A stretch of DNA of 64,000 nucleotides from the NCBI GenBank assembly GCA_964420045.1, contig CAYQPQ010000001.1, positions 31,479 to 95,478 on the forward strand. Reading direction: 5' to 3'. A program made the translations under genes and the position numbers. The notes beneath the pieces were generated by a model, which saw only the letters and a program-made list of their open reading frames with translations, did no database searches and had not been told where the DNA came from. Shown one piece after another: positions 8,673-17,507 of this stretch. The DNA is from GCA-016699975 sp964420045. GTDB lineage: Bacteria > Patescibacteriota > Minisyncoccia > Moranbacterales > UBA1568. Each line of letters begins with the position of its first letter. Positions within the stretch are counted from its first letter, which is position 1.

Positions 8673-9809
8673 CTACCCGATAAAGTCAAGAAAATTATCG
8701 CGATTCACCACCTCATACGAAGCTCCAGGATAGGTTTCGATCCATGACGATGGCGCCTTTGGCGAATCGTCCGACCATTTGATTTCGTATCCGAAAAGCT
8801 TCCCCTCGCGTTCTTCCACCCAATCTATCTCCTTCTGATCATAGGTACGCCAGAAATGATTGTTGGATCGAAGATTCAGATAGGACTGTTTTTTGAGTCG
8901 CTCCATAACAATATAGTTTTCCCAGAGCATACCGATATCGTCCCGACGAGAGATCGGATTCCAGTTGTTGATAACGGCGTTTCGGACGCCATTGTCGTAG
9001 AAGTAGTAGCGAGAGTTCTTCGTGACTTCCTTGCGGAGATTTCGGCTAAAGCCTCGAATATTTTTTACGATAAACGACTTCTCGAGGAGGTCGAGATATC
9101 GCGCCACGGTGTCCTTGTGAAGATCGAGCGCACTTCCCAATTCCGTAAGTGACACTTCTCTGCCGATTTGGAATGCGATAAGCGTCAAGAGGTCAAAGAG
9201 CTTTTTGGCACCCTTCACCTGTTCCATATCGAGAATATCCTTGAGAAGAAGCGAGTCAATGAGTCCCGAGAGATAGTCTCGACGATCATCATCCGAAGGG
9301 AGCGAGAAGAGCTCTGGGTAGCCACCGTAGATGAGAGATGTTTCAAGCGTCGAGAGATAGTGATTCGTATCGAAGGTCTGTATGATTTCCCGCGCAGAAA
9401 CAGGGAAAAGAAGCAGTGTCTTTTTACGTCCCGTGAGTGGTTCACCAATTTTCTGGGCAAGATCAAACGATGCCGATCCGCTCGCAATCACCGTGAGGTC
9501 TGGCATGGAGTCAACGATAAGCTTCAAGTTGAGTCCGATTGAAGGAACTTTTTGCGCTTCGTCAATGACGAGCGTTTTTGCATCACCGATATAGCTCACA
9601 AGTCGCTCGGGAATTTCCGTAGAGAGGTTCTCTTGTACGATACGGCTTTCTCCTTTGAGGAAAAGTGCCTTTCCGTTTTTTTCCAATTCTTCCCGTAGGT
9701 GATCAAGGAGAAACGTTTTTCCGGATCGTCGAGGACCATAGAGCACCAGCACTTTCCCGGGCTCGAGACTCTCAAGGAACTTCCCGGAGACGAGGCGTTC
9801 GATGACCAT
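8673..9809 (-). CDS. AAA-family ATPase with C-terminal DUF4143 domain
   Basis: 378 residues. N-terminal AAA_14 ATPase: Walker A VLYGPRRSGKTFLLDHL, Walker B TLVIDEAQK, sensor-like VIASGSASFDL. This is followed by a winged-helix-like segment (SLTELGSALDLHKDTVARYLDLLEKSFIV) and DUF4143 with a DQKEIDWVEEREGKLFGYEIKW stretch that looks like a PD-(D/E)XK core (D, E-x-K). This architecture is common and patchily distributed in bacteria and archaea; its role is unknown, with proposals around nucleic acid handling. The start at 9809 precedes the conserved N-terminus; the frame continues to 9929 without family sequence. A palindrome upstream may regulate it. Confidence 0.85.
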   Translation of the reverse strand: MVIERLVSGKFLESLEPGKVLVLYGPRRSGKTFLLDHLREELEKNGKALFLKGESRIVQENLSTEIPERLVSYIGDAKTLVIDEAQKVPSIGLNLKLIVDSMPDLTVIASGSASFDLAQKIGEPLTGRKKTLLLFPVSAREIIQTFDTNHYLSTLETSLIYGGYPELFSLPSDDDRRDYLSGLIDSLLLKDILDMEQVKGAKKLFDLLTLIAFQIGREVSLTELGSALDLHKDTVARYLDLLEKSFIVKNIRGFSRNLRKEVTKNSRYYFYDNGVRNAVINNWNPISRRDDIGMLWENYIVMERLKKQSYLNLRSNNHFWRTYDQKEIDWVEEREGKLFGYEIKWSDDSPKAPSSWIETYPGASYEVVNRDNFLDFIG

Positions 9810-9827
9810 AGAAGTAGTGCAAATATG

Positions 9828-9859
9828 TAAAATACAGCTAGCCAACTGTCGGTATTTTA
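9828..9859. promoter_or_regulatory. Inverted repeat upstream of the AAA/DUF4143 gene
   Basis: TAAAATACAG (9828-9837) is mirrored by CTGTCGGTATTTTA (9846-9859), giving a stem with a three-base bulge 19 bases upstream of the ATG at 9809. It could be an operator or a hairpin in the leader. No clear -35/-10 pair was found around it. The rest of the gap to 10067 holds no gene. Confidence 0.35.
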
Positions 9860-10067
9860 CCTCTTTTGGACAAAATGAGCAAATTTTCTGGAGAATAGCC
9901 CCTGCAACGCGTGCGCGGCTGTCAGTCATCAGCCATCGGTATTCGGAAAAAATGCAAGTCTCATTCCCCGTTGTTTGTTGTCAGTTACCAGTTACTGCAG
10001 CTCGCATCCCTCCACCCCTGCCCGCAGCGCTACGCACAGCGTTGCAGGCGGACGCACTTCCATATCT

Positions 10068-11885
10068 TTACATCCCCGCCCCTTGAACTTGCCAATAGAA
10101 GTTACTGCAACTCGTATCCCGACACCCACACTTCCAACTTCCGTTCTGTGAACGACAGGTAAAACCAACGAGATAAGAAGGATCAGCAACACTCGCCGTA
10201 GAGATATCCGTATCGGTGATGGAGGTTGCAACCGATCCTTGGCACCATTCTCCGTTTAAGGCTCCGGTACAGGTACCGGTGAAGGATGTCCAGTCATTGA
10301 TACCGGGATCATAGTAGTAGCCTTTGGTGTAGACGATTCTGGTGGTGTCTCCGGGAATACCGAGGGTGGCTGTGAGGGTATGGGTGTCCGTGCTTGAACA
10401 CTGGGTGGAGATGAGAGGGGTATTACTCGCAAATACGTCATAGGGAGCACCGTAGCCGGTAAAGGTAGGGTCGGTGAAGTTTGTGGGGGTGACGGTGGAG
10501 CAGGAGGAGAAGGTGGGAGATCCTTGGGTGGTGGCACCGACCACATTGGACCAACCGGAAACGTTTCCGGCGGCATCGACGGCACGGACATGATAGGAGT
10601 AGCTAGTAGAGGCGGCAAGACCCGAGTCAATGAAGGGAGAAGCAGTGGGAGTGCCTACTTGAGTGAAGTTCGAGCAGGAGAGGCCGGTACAACGTTCCAC
10701 TTGGTAGCCCGTGACACCGACATCATCAGTGGCGGGATTCCAAGAGACAGTGATGCTTGATTGGGAGGGAGAGGTGGCGGAGAGAGAGGTGGGGGAGGTT
10801 GGTGGGGAGGTGTCTACCTCGCCAGAGCTGTTGCTAATAGTAATGGGAAATCCACTTGAATTTGCAGTGCCAGATGAATCAACAACGTAGAGGTAGACAA
10901 TTTGGCCAGAGGTGAATGAGCCCTGATTGATTAAAATGCTCACGAAACTATTGCTCCAATCAGTCGGGATTTGGATTTCGCAATTGGCACGACTACCCCA
11001 AGAAGAAGCGCTGCAAATTTCTGCTCTAGCAAGAGTGTTGTCGATATAGATGTCGTCAATCCAAGTGTAAACATTATTTCCATCGTGATTCGCATTAAGA
11101 GGAGACATCCACGTATCCCATTTACAAGCAGTGCACGCGCTTGTACAAGTGGCTGTAAATAAATCTGTTTGCTTGGCATAGTCTTCCCAGAGAACAATCC
11201 GCCCTACTGAAGGATTTGTACTCGCCACCAAATAAGTCTCCATTCGGTGCCATTGGTCAGCATCTGGAAGAATCATACTTCCAGCATACTCATGAAAAGC
11301 AGAACAGTCGTTGTAGTATGACCCCGCCGTAGTGCCATAACCAAAATTAGGAGGCGAATCATACGGAGGATTGTTCGTTGTACCACTTGTGGTCCGATCT
11401 ATCTTCCATACACCTCCGCTATATCCTGATCGTCTGAATCGGTACGATACATACCGAACTGCGGTACTTTGTCCGTCTATATAAATATCTTGTTCTGCAT
11501 CTCCACTCGGATCAGATTGATACCCGCTGAATGTACCATTGTAGGCTTGCGCGCTGCTATATGAGAGAGCAGATCCTAGTCCATTATCTGCAAAATCATA
11601 ATATTTCCATCGACTAGTCCCAATTCTAGGAACACGATTTAACATGGAATCGCCAGCGTGAGCGGCAGTATTTTCAAAATCATCGTACAACCAGGGTTGG
11701 GCCGGAGACTTAGATCCAAATCCGCTTCCATTAATACTGAGTGGATTTCCAGCCGAAACAGTCCCAGAAACAGAAGAAACAACTGGCGCTGCAAGAGATC
11801 TCTTGTTTCCCAAAAATATTGCAGTAACAACGATTATAAATAAAAAAACAGGGTTTATATATTTTTTTGATTTATGGATTTTCAT
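10068..11885 (-). CDS. Secreted multidomain surface protein (IPT/TIG, lectin-like, fibronectin III)
   Basis: 605 residues with an N-terminal signal or anchor (NPVFLFIIVVTAIFLG, then AAP). The order is: an IPT/TIG-like strand set (VVSSVSGTVSAGNPLSINGSGFG), a roughly 250-residue beta-rich region with many aromatic residues and Cys pairs (possibly a carbohydrate-binding jelly roll), a fibronectin type III domain (SPTSLSATSPSQSSITVSWN), and a Cys-rich C-terminal module ending CGCRDTSCSNFYWQVQGAGM. It is extracellular, probably for adhesion or polysaccharide contact. It lies 22 bases downstream of the LamG gene on the same strand, so the two form one unit. A degraded copy of its last codons lies just past the stop. 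Confidence 0.75.
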   Translation of the reverse strand: MKIHKSKKYINPVFLFIIVVTAIFLGNKRSLAAPVVSSVSGTVSAGNPLSINGSGFGSKSPAQPWLYDDFENTAAHAGDSMLNRVPRIGTSRWKYYDFADNGLGSALSYSSAQAYNGTFSGYQSDPSGDAEQDIYIDGQSTAVRYVSYRFRRSGYSGGVWKIDRTTSGTTNNPPYDSPPNFGYGTTAGSYYNDCSAFHEYAGSMILPDADQWHRMETYLVASTNPSVGRIVLWEDYAKQTDLFTATCTSACTACKWDTWMSPLNANHDGNNVYTWIDDIYIDNTLARAEICSASSWGSRANCEIQIPTDWSNSFVSILINQGSFTSGQIVYLYVVDSSGTANSSGFPITISNSSGEVDTSPPTSPTSLSATSPSQSSITVSWNPATDDVGVTGYQVERCTGLSCSNFTQVGTPTASPFIDSGLAASTSYSYHVRAVDAAGNVSGWSNVVGATTQGSPTFSSCSTVTPTNFTDPTFTGYGAPYDVFASNTPLISTQCSSTDTHTLTATLGIPGDTTRIVYTKGYYYDPGINDWTSFTGTCTGALNGEWCQGSVATSITDTDISTASVADPSYLVGFTCRSQNGSWKCGCRDTSCSNFYWQVQGAGM

Positions 11886-11907
11886 AGAAATAGAACTCTT
11901 TTGTATA

Positions 11908-13941
11908 TTATTTCCCTGTATTGTATAAGTTCATCACTTCTGTTGCAGAGAGTGCTCGGTTGTAGATACGGACATCGTCGATAGATCCTGCAAAATAGTA
12001 TCCTGAAGGGCTATCATGACCAATTTGTAAGCCTTCGGACGACTCGTGAATATTAGCTGATGCAGCATAGGGAAAATCAGCTGTGGTATCCTCAACTCCA
12101 TCTATGTATACCCGAAGGAAACTTCCATCATAAAGAGCAACCACATGGCACCACCTATCAATAGGGAAAGAATTACTCGATGTCACTCCTCCGTAAGACC
12201 AATCGCTCCCTGTACCAGAAAATCTAAAGAAGATATTCCCATCCACTCTGTCACCAGTCAGAATCCATCCATAGTCTGGGGAGATGCCGTGCTTTGTAAC
12301 AAGACGCCCTCCATTATCCGTCGAATTCATTTTCGCCCAAACAGATATGGTCATAGCGTTTGTTATATTGAGACTATTTGATCCCATGTCCACATAATCA
12401 CTCGTCCCATTGAAACTGAGCGCCTGCCCCAACTTCCCAATCGTTTTCGTCGTCCCTGTTATCGTCCCGTTATTCCCCTTGCCACTCCGGTCTATCGCGG
12501 TTGTGCCCTGAATATCCGGCCCGTCGAATGTCCAGTGCCCCACAAGACTCGTATCAACTGGCTGTGTGGGACTGGTGGTGTTGTATATCTTTTTCACTTG
12601 GTCGGCGCTGAGGGCGTAGCCGTAGATACGGATGTCATCAAGTTTGCCGTCAAAGGGGTTTCCCGCATCTGTTTCGGCGCCGATGTAGAAAGCATTCGTA
12701 TTGGCAAGATTGCCCATACTCGCAAAAGCCGTGCCACTTCCCGATCCGTCGGGTTTGCCATCGATGTAGAGAATGGCGTCAGGAGCACTTTCGTTCCAAG
12801 AAAGAGCGAAGTGATGCCAGCCGGTTGCGGTAAAGGTACTGGTTGAGGTAAAGGTTCGCGCATCGGTTGTTCCGTTTTCATCGAAGCGAATGATGAGCTG
12901 GTCGGTGGCGTCGTCGATATACGCGATGTATCCGTCGCTTTCAGTGGATTGTCCGCTCTTGGTGGAGAGGATGGTGTGATCGTTTGCGAAGGTGTCTCGG
13001 TTGAACCAGCCGGTGATAGTGAAGCTTGCTCCCTCGGCGAAGTCGAGAGCGCTGGAGGGAGAGGCGATGGAGAGGTATTGCCCCGAACCGGAGAAATCAA
13101 GGGCGTAGGGACCGATGTTGCCGGTTGTCCAGCTCGGAGAGCCGGTCATGGAGAGGGTGTTGCTGTTGCCGGAGGAGTCGGTAGCTGAGGTGCCGGAGCC
13201 ATCGTCGAGTTTCCAGTAGCCGCGGAGGGATTGGGAGAGAGTGTCTTCTGGGGGCGCATTCACCTCCGCGCTCCCGACAGTGTAGAGCTGGTAGACAGCA
13301 CTCGCAGAAAGTTCGGATGAGTACATACGAACATCATCAAGTCGTCCATCAAAGTATCCCGTGCTGATTCTCCCAATATCAACCGCACTCGCGTTTATGC
13401 CTGTACCTGTCGTGATAGCAACAAAATGCCATCCAGTCGTGTCAATCGTTGGTGTCGAACTTGCAATACCGTCTATATATATCGTCGGCGATGTAAAATT
13501 GTTCCCGCGTACCGTCCCCGAACTCACATCGATCGTCGCGGTAGCGTTGAGATCAATAATATTCTTTGTCGTATTATCCGCCCATATCCAGAATGCAACA
13601 GTCTTTACTCCGTTATAGACCGCTCCCACGCTCACATACTGATTCGTCCCGGGAAAATCGAGTGCTTGTCCCCATTTCCCCGTTGTTTTCGTCGGAGCGT
13701 TTGTGAGCGTGCCGCTATGGCTATTGCCGGACTTGTCCGTAATAACCGTCGAGCTCGAATAATCCGCACCATCAAAAGTCCAATATCCCACGAGACCGCT
13801 CGCAGACATTTCCGATGGAATCGGGGTCTTGTTCGTGGTAATACCGGCGCTGGCGCGATACCAAAGATAGCTCCCCGTTCCAAGAAGAAGGAGGAGCGCA
13901 ATACCTGCCCACTGAAATAATACTCGGGCATTCTTTACCAT
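11908..13941 (-). CDS. Secreted protein with three LamG (concanavalin A-like) domains
   Basis: 677 residues. An N-terminal helix (LFQWAGIALLLLLGTGSYLWY) is a signal anchor. Three LamG_3-type domains follow, each opening with a GYWTFDG, GYWKLDDGSG or GHWTFDG motif plus DSSGN-type loop, and closing with DDVRIY...LS: about residues 50-220, 240-450 and 470-677. The last ends SIDDVRIYNRALSATEVMNLYN. LamG modules bind sugars or protein ligands, so an adhesin role is likely. The start at 13941 follows a promoter whose -10 box ends 8 bases before the ATG. It is probably co-transcribed with the FN3/IPT gene. Confidence 0.85.
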   Translation of the reverse strand: MVKNARVLFQWAGIALLLLLGTGSYLWYRASAGITTNKTPIPSEMSASGLVGYWTFDGADYSSSTVITDKSGNSHSGTLTNAPTKTTGKWGQALDFPGTNQYVSVGAVYNGVKTVAFWIWADNTTKNIIDLNATATIDVSSGTVRGNNFTSPTIYIDGIASSTPTIDTTGWHFVAITTGTGINASAVDIGRISTGYFDGRLDDVRMYSSELSASAVYQLYTVGSAEVNAPPEDTLSQSLRGYWKLDDGSGTSATDSSGNSNTLSMTGSPSWTTGNIGPYALDFSGSGQYLSIASPSSALDFAEGASFTITGWFNRDTFANDHTILSTKSGQSTESDGYIAYIDDATDQLIIRFDENGTTDARTFTSTSTFTATGWHHFALSWNESAPDAILYIDGKPDGSGSGTAFASMGNLANTNAFYIGAETDAGNPFDGKLDDIRIYGYALSADQVKKIYNTTSPTQPVDTSLVGHWTFDGPDIQGTTAIDRSGKGNNGTITGTTKTIGKLGQALSFNGTSDYVDMGSNSLNITNAMTISVWAKMNSTDNGGRLVTKHGISPDYGWILTGDRVDGNIFFRFSGTGSDWSYGGVTSSNSFPIDRWCHVVALYDGSFLRVYIDGVEDTTADFPYAASANIHESSEGLQIGHDSPSGYYFAGSIDDVRIYNRALSATEVMNLYNTGK

Positions 13942-13949
13942 GAGAATAT

Positions 13950-13977
13950 TGTATAATAAGCAACGAACAACTGACAA
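13950..13977 (-). promoter_or_regulatory. Promoter of the LamG gene, predicted leaderless
   Basis: On the minus strand: TTGTCA (13972-13977), 16-base spacer, TATACA (13950-13955), then 8 bases to the ATG at 13941. A start site 6-7 bases past the -10 box leaves only 1-2 untranslated bases. Confidence 0.5.
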
Positions 13978-14044
13978 CAAGACCAGTAATGGGTAGAGGT
14001 GGCTAGCTAGGCATTCTATCTTCCACTTTCCATATCATTAACGA

Positions 14045-14075
14045 TTGAGATTCCTCCGCTCCGGTCGGAATGACA
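14045..14075. repeat. Half copy of the GAGATTCC...GGAATGACA palindromic repeat (family C)
   Basis: GAGATTCCTCCGCTCCGG followed by TCGGAATGACA matches one arm of the full inverted-repeat element at 40041-40157. Only one arm is present here, between the LamG and pseudopilin genes. Confidence 0.6.
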
Positions 14076-14124
14076 GGAGACATTCGTCTGTATTCTCGCT
14101 CCTCTCTTCCATATTCTGTCCCTC

Positions 14125-14565
14125 CTATTCCCGACTCACCACGCCAAGAGCGTTCATGGTGACTCTGCGAGAAATACTCCCTGATGAAGCAGCGAGAGTA
14201 ACGGTGAGCGGAGCTGTTGGCATTCCGGAAACGCGGGCAAATACCGTTTCATTCAAGCCGCTTATTGACACCGATGAAGGCAGAGCGACTTGCCGATCAA
14301 GTGCTGTATTCCGAGTAGCGAATGAATTACCCTGAAACAAAACGACCGCATTGCCATTGAGAGCTACTCCCCATGGGAGACTTCCCTTCCCGGCAAGTGA
14401 ATACCCTTGCGCGTTCCGAAGCGATCCCGCCACACGGTCCGCCGCCTCGGCAACCGCGTCCTGCAAAAAAAATCGACCGTAGAAAGCCGGCGCAAAACCG
14501 GCAATAACAAAGAAGATCGCCACAACGAGGAGGAGTTCGATGACCGTAAATCCGCGAGAAGCCAT
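14125..14565 (-). CDS. Type IV pilin-like protein (pseudopilin)
   Basis: 146 residues with a class III prepilin signal: MASRG followed by FTVIELLLVVAIFFVIAGFAP. Cleavage after Gly5 would expose Phe1 with Glu5 of the mature protein, as in type IV pilins and GspH-like pseudopilins. The rest is a beta-rich globular head (GVALNGNAVVLFQGNSF and onwards). It needs a prepilin peptidase and assembly ATPase, neither of which is in the window. It lies upstream of the secreted LamG genes on the same strand but 183 bases away, with a repeat arm between, so it may be an independent unit. Role: minor pilin or surface filament subunit. Confidence 0.85.
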   Translation of the reverse strand: MASRGFTVIELLLVVAIFFVIAGFAPAFYGRFFLQDAVAEAADRVAGSLRNAQGYSLAGKGSLPWGVALNGNAVVLFQGNSFATRNTALDRQVALPSSVSISGLNETVFARVSGMPTAPLTVTLAASSGSISRRVTMNALGVVSRE

Positions 14566-14589
14566 GAGAAGTCAAGAAAAAATGTCTGG

Positions 14590-14750
14590 GAGCTTGTCTT
14601 AAAAGTCCGTATTCTGCTGCAATTTCAAAATTTTGGCTGCAAAACATTCAGATTTCGTCGCGTTACCTTCCAGGTAGCACTCCTCAATCTTCATGTTTTT
14701 CGCTCAAAATTTTGAAATTTCGCGACGAAAGAGACTTTTAAAACAAGCTC
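14590..14750. repeat. Palindromic interspersed repeat A, copy 2
   Basis: A 161-base element starting GAGCTTGTCTTAAAAGTC and ending GACTTTTAAAACAAGCTC (an almost perfect terminal inverted repeat), with inner arms TTTCGTCGCG and CGCGACGAAA and inner AATTTCAAAATTTTG / CAAAATTTTGAAATTT. The whole element can fold into one long hairpin. It differs from the copy at 38796-38956 at about one base. There is no ORF of substance inside. It sits between the pseudopilin and ftsK genes. Confidence 0.85.
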
Positions 14751-14770
14751 TGAGAGATGAAAGTTCCGCA

Positions 14771-17353
14771 TTAAATTTGCCACTTGTCTTCTTGGGTATC
14801 GCCCATTGACATTTCCTCGCTCTCCGCATTGGATACGTGGTCATCATGATCAACAGAAACATGAGCTGGCGAGTCGCCGGGAGCCGAACTACCTCCTAAA
14901 GCAAGAATATCTCGAGGCTTGGATCCGTCTTTGGGACCGATGACGCCGTTCTTCTCGAGACAATCAATAATCTTCGCGGCACGGGAGTATCCGAGACCCA
15001 TGCGCCGCTGAAGAAACGAGGTAGATGCCTGGCGAAACTCAAGAACCACCTGCCGAGCTTCTTCATAGCGAGGATCCTGATCCTCTTCCAAGTGTTCCTC
15101 ATCGTCAAGTGAAAAGACAATGCCGTCAGAGAGCTTTTCCGGGTGCGCAAACGAGTCCGTATCGGGACCGACCGGAGCCGCTTCAAGGTCGCCATTTGCC
15201 CGAGGAAGCGAGGGGAGAGCGAATTCTCGCTCTCGTATCGGAGAATTCACGGTTACCTCTCCATCAATCGATTCCTCAAAACCGGCTGCTAACTTCTGCT
15301 CGCGAATAAACTCCACCACATTGCGCACCTCGTCTTCGGAGACAAACGGTCCCTGAATTCGTCTCGGCTGAGGATATCCGGCAGTCGTAAAGAGCATATC
15401 GCCCTGCCCGATGAGCTTCTCGGCACCCCCTTGATCGAGAATGGTGCGAGAATCAATCTGCGTCGCCACTTGAAACGCGATGCGCGTCACAATGTTTGCC
15501 TTGATAAGTCCGGTAATCACCTCGACGCTTGGCCGCTGTGTCGCCAAAACCAAATGAATGCCCACGGCACGCGCCATCTGTGCCAAACGCACAATGACGC
15601 CTTCCACTTCCCTTCCGTGAGACATCATGAGATCCGCCATCTCATCAATGACAATGACAATGTAGGGAAGCTTGGGCAGATCCTCCTCACGATGACCGCC
15701 GCCGGGCAATGGCACGGTTCGCTTTTCCCCGCGAGCGCACCGAACATGATAGGACTCAATATCTCGCGACCCCACCTGCTCCAAGAGTTTGTACCGACGA
15801 TCCATCTCGCCCACCATTGATCGAAGCGCATTCACCACCTTCTTCGGTTCAACGATTACATCGGTAATGAGATGTGGTATGCCATTGTAGAGCGAGAGCT
15901 CCACGCGCTTCGGATCAATAAGGATAAGACGGAGATCATCCGGCGCATTCTGATAGAGCAAGGACAAGAGAAGTGCGTTTACAAAAACGCTCTTCCCGCT
16001 TCGTGTTGTCCCGGCAACCAGCAAGTGTGGCATCTTCCCGATATCCGCAACCGCATAGTCGCCATGCACATCCTTCCCCAGAGCAACCGTAAGTGGAGAG
16101 TTTCGCTTGAGAAACGCTTGGCTTTCCAAGATATTTCGAAGCCGAACAATAGCCTGCACCTGATTGGGCACCTCAATGCCGATGAGCGACTTCCCCGGAA
16201 TCGGCGCCTGTATGCGAATGGAAGGTGCCGCCATAGCAAGTGCGAGATTGTCCGAAAGCGTCGTAATACGCGAGAGCTTCACGCCACCCGCGGGACTAAA
16301 CATATACTGCGTCACTGTTGGCCCAACCATGGTTGCGTGGTGCACCACCGGAATACCGAAATTCTCAAGTGTCTGACGAATGATCTCCGCGCGAGCCTCC
16401 GTATCTCCCCCAAATCCCTCCTCGCTCGACGTATCCAGAAGATCCGGCGTCGGCAATTGCCAGAATGTTCGTTTCCTCGAGGATCGACGCGGCGCCACCA
16501 CAAAGGGCTTTCGCTCGCCGGAAAGAAAGTATGCTGGAACCGATGCGAGTTCCGAGTGTTTTTTCATATCAGACGTCTTTCCTGTCGCAGACTCTTCATC
16601 GTTATCTTGCGGGAAGTGAATATGCTTGATATTCTCCTGTTCCAGTTTCTCTTGCTCGGTAACCACCGGGTCAACCGCAAGCACATCCATTCCACTTCCG
16701 GCACTTGGCGATGCCGGCTCGTCAGTATGAGAAGTTTCTTCCCCTTCACCCCCCGCATCCTTTTCGGCAGAAGACGATTGATCCAAATCTCGCCGCTTTG
16801 TCCACTCGCTGAGCGAATCCGAAAACTGAAGCAATGAAAAATTAAATGCCGCGAGAACCCCGATAAGAAAAAGTGCGACAAACAAAATCGTACCGCCTAT
16901 TGTCCCGGCAAGTTTCCCAAAAAGTATCGCGAGTCCGAATCCGATATACCCCCCGCCCTGACCATTCATGGCGAGTTGTTCCAAATTACCGCTCTGGAAG
17001 GAGTGTAGAAGTCCCAAGAAACTCAAGAAGGCAACGGAAAGCCCTCCAAGCTTCACCACATCCGACCACGAACTCGTCCGACGACGAAAGAGAAAAATAC
17101 CAGCAAGGAAGAGCAAAAAAGGAAATATCCACTTTCCCCAGCCCAAGCCGAGTCCCGCCATTCGGTCAAAAAACGTCCCGAGCATTCCTGCGCTTTTGAA
17201 AAACCCAAGCGCAAAAAGAATGCCAAGCGTAAAAAGAAAGACTGCGGCAATGCTTCGTTTCACGTCATGATGAAGAATATCCGAAGACTCTTTGACCTCC
17301 GCCTCCTCATCAATATCTTGATCGATTTCTTTTGTTTTCTTTTTTCTTCCCAT
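14771..17353 (-). CDS. ftsK: DNA translocase FtsK/SpoIIIE
   Basis: 860 residues. The N-terminal third has four hydrophobic helices (about 35-195), then an acidic linker. A motor domain follows with MPHLLVAGTTRSGKSVFVNALL (Walker A), YIVIVIDEMADLMM (Walker B) and LVLATQRPSVEVITG. The C-terminal gamma winged helix (about 785-850; QASTSFLQRRMGLGYSRAAKIIDCLEKNGVIGP) reads KOPS-like polar DNA sequences. It pumps chromosome ends through the closing septum. Length fits the family. The start at 17353 is set by a TGG-TATAAT extended -10 box nine bases upstream, implying an almost leaderless mRNA. It lies downstream of rpoC but behind a terminator, so it is independently transcribed. Confidence 0.96.
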   Translation of the reverse strand: MGRKKKTKEIDQDIDEEAEVKESSDILHHDVKRSIAAVFLFTLGILFALGFFKSAGMLGTFFDRMAGLGLGWGKWIFPFLLFLAGIFLFRRRTSSWSDVVKLGGLSVAFLSFLGLLHSFQSGNLEQLAMNGQGGGYIGFGLAILFGKLAGTIGGTILFVALFLIGVLAAFNFSLLQFSDSLSEWTKRRDLDQSSSAEKDAGGEGEETSHTDEPASPSAGSGMDVLAVDPVVTEQEKLEQENIKHIHFPQDNDEESATGKTSDMKKHSELASVPAYFLSGERKPFVVAPRRSSRKRTFWQLPTPDLLDTSSEEGFGGDTEARAEIIRQTLENFGIPVVHHATMVGPTVTQYMFSPAGGVKLSRITTLSDNLALAMAAPSIRIQAPIPGKSLIGIEVPNQVQAIVRLRNILESQAFLKRNSPLTVALGKDVHGDYAVADIGKMPHLLVAGTTRSGKSVFVNALLLSLLYQNAPDDLRLILIDPKRVELSLYNGIPHLITDVIVEPKKVVNALRSMVGEMDRRYKLLEQVGSRDIESYHVRCARGEKRTVPLPGGGHREEDLPKLPYIVIVIDEMADLMMSHGREVEGVIVRLAQMARAVGIHLVLATQRPSVEVITGLIKANIVTRIAFQVATQIDSRTILDQGGAEKLIGQGDMLFTTAGYPQPRRIQGPFVSEDEVRNVVEFIREQKLAAGFEESIDGEVTVNSPIREREFALPSLPRANGDLEAAPVGPDTDSFAHPEKLSDGIVFSLDDEEHLEEDQDPRYEEARQVVLEFRQASTSFLQRRMGLGYSRAAKIIDCLEKNGVIGPKDGSKPRDILALGGSSAPGDSPAHVSVDHDDHVSNAESEEMSMGDTQEDKWQI

Positions 17354-17362
17354 AATGGAGAC

Positions 17363-17371
17363 ATTATACCA
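17363..17371 (-). promoter_or_regulatory. Extended -10 promoter of ftsK
   Basis: On the minus strand TGGTATAAT (a perfect TGN-extended -10) ends 9 bases before the ATG at 17353. Transcription should start 2-3 bases before the start codon. There is no good -35, which is usual for extended -10 promoters. Confidence 0.65.
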
Positions 17372-17437
17372 AATCCCGCACAGAAAAGGAAAATTTCCGT
17401 CCATTACCTCACGCAAGTCCTTCGTTTTCTTTTCCAC

Positions 17438-17472
17438 AAAAAAAACAGCCCCAAATTATAGGGGCTGTTTTT
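17438..17472 (-). terminator. Intrinsic terminator of the rpoBC unit
   Basis: A hairpin with AACAGCCCC and GGGGCTGTT arms (17444-17452 and 17461-17469) around an 8-base loop is followed on the minus strand by a run of T residues (A run 17438-17445 on the plus strand). It lies 36 bases past the rpoC stop and separates rpoC from ftsK. Confidence 0.85.
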
Positions 17473-17507
17473 CCGGTTTCACTTCGTTCACTCTTCTCCG
17501 AGAACCA

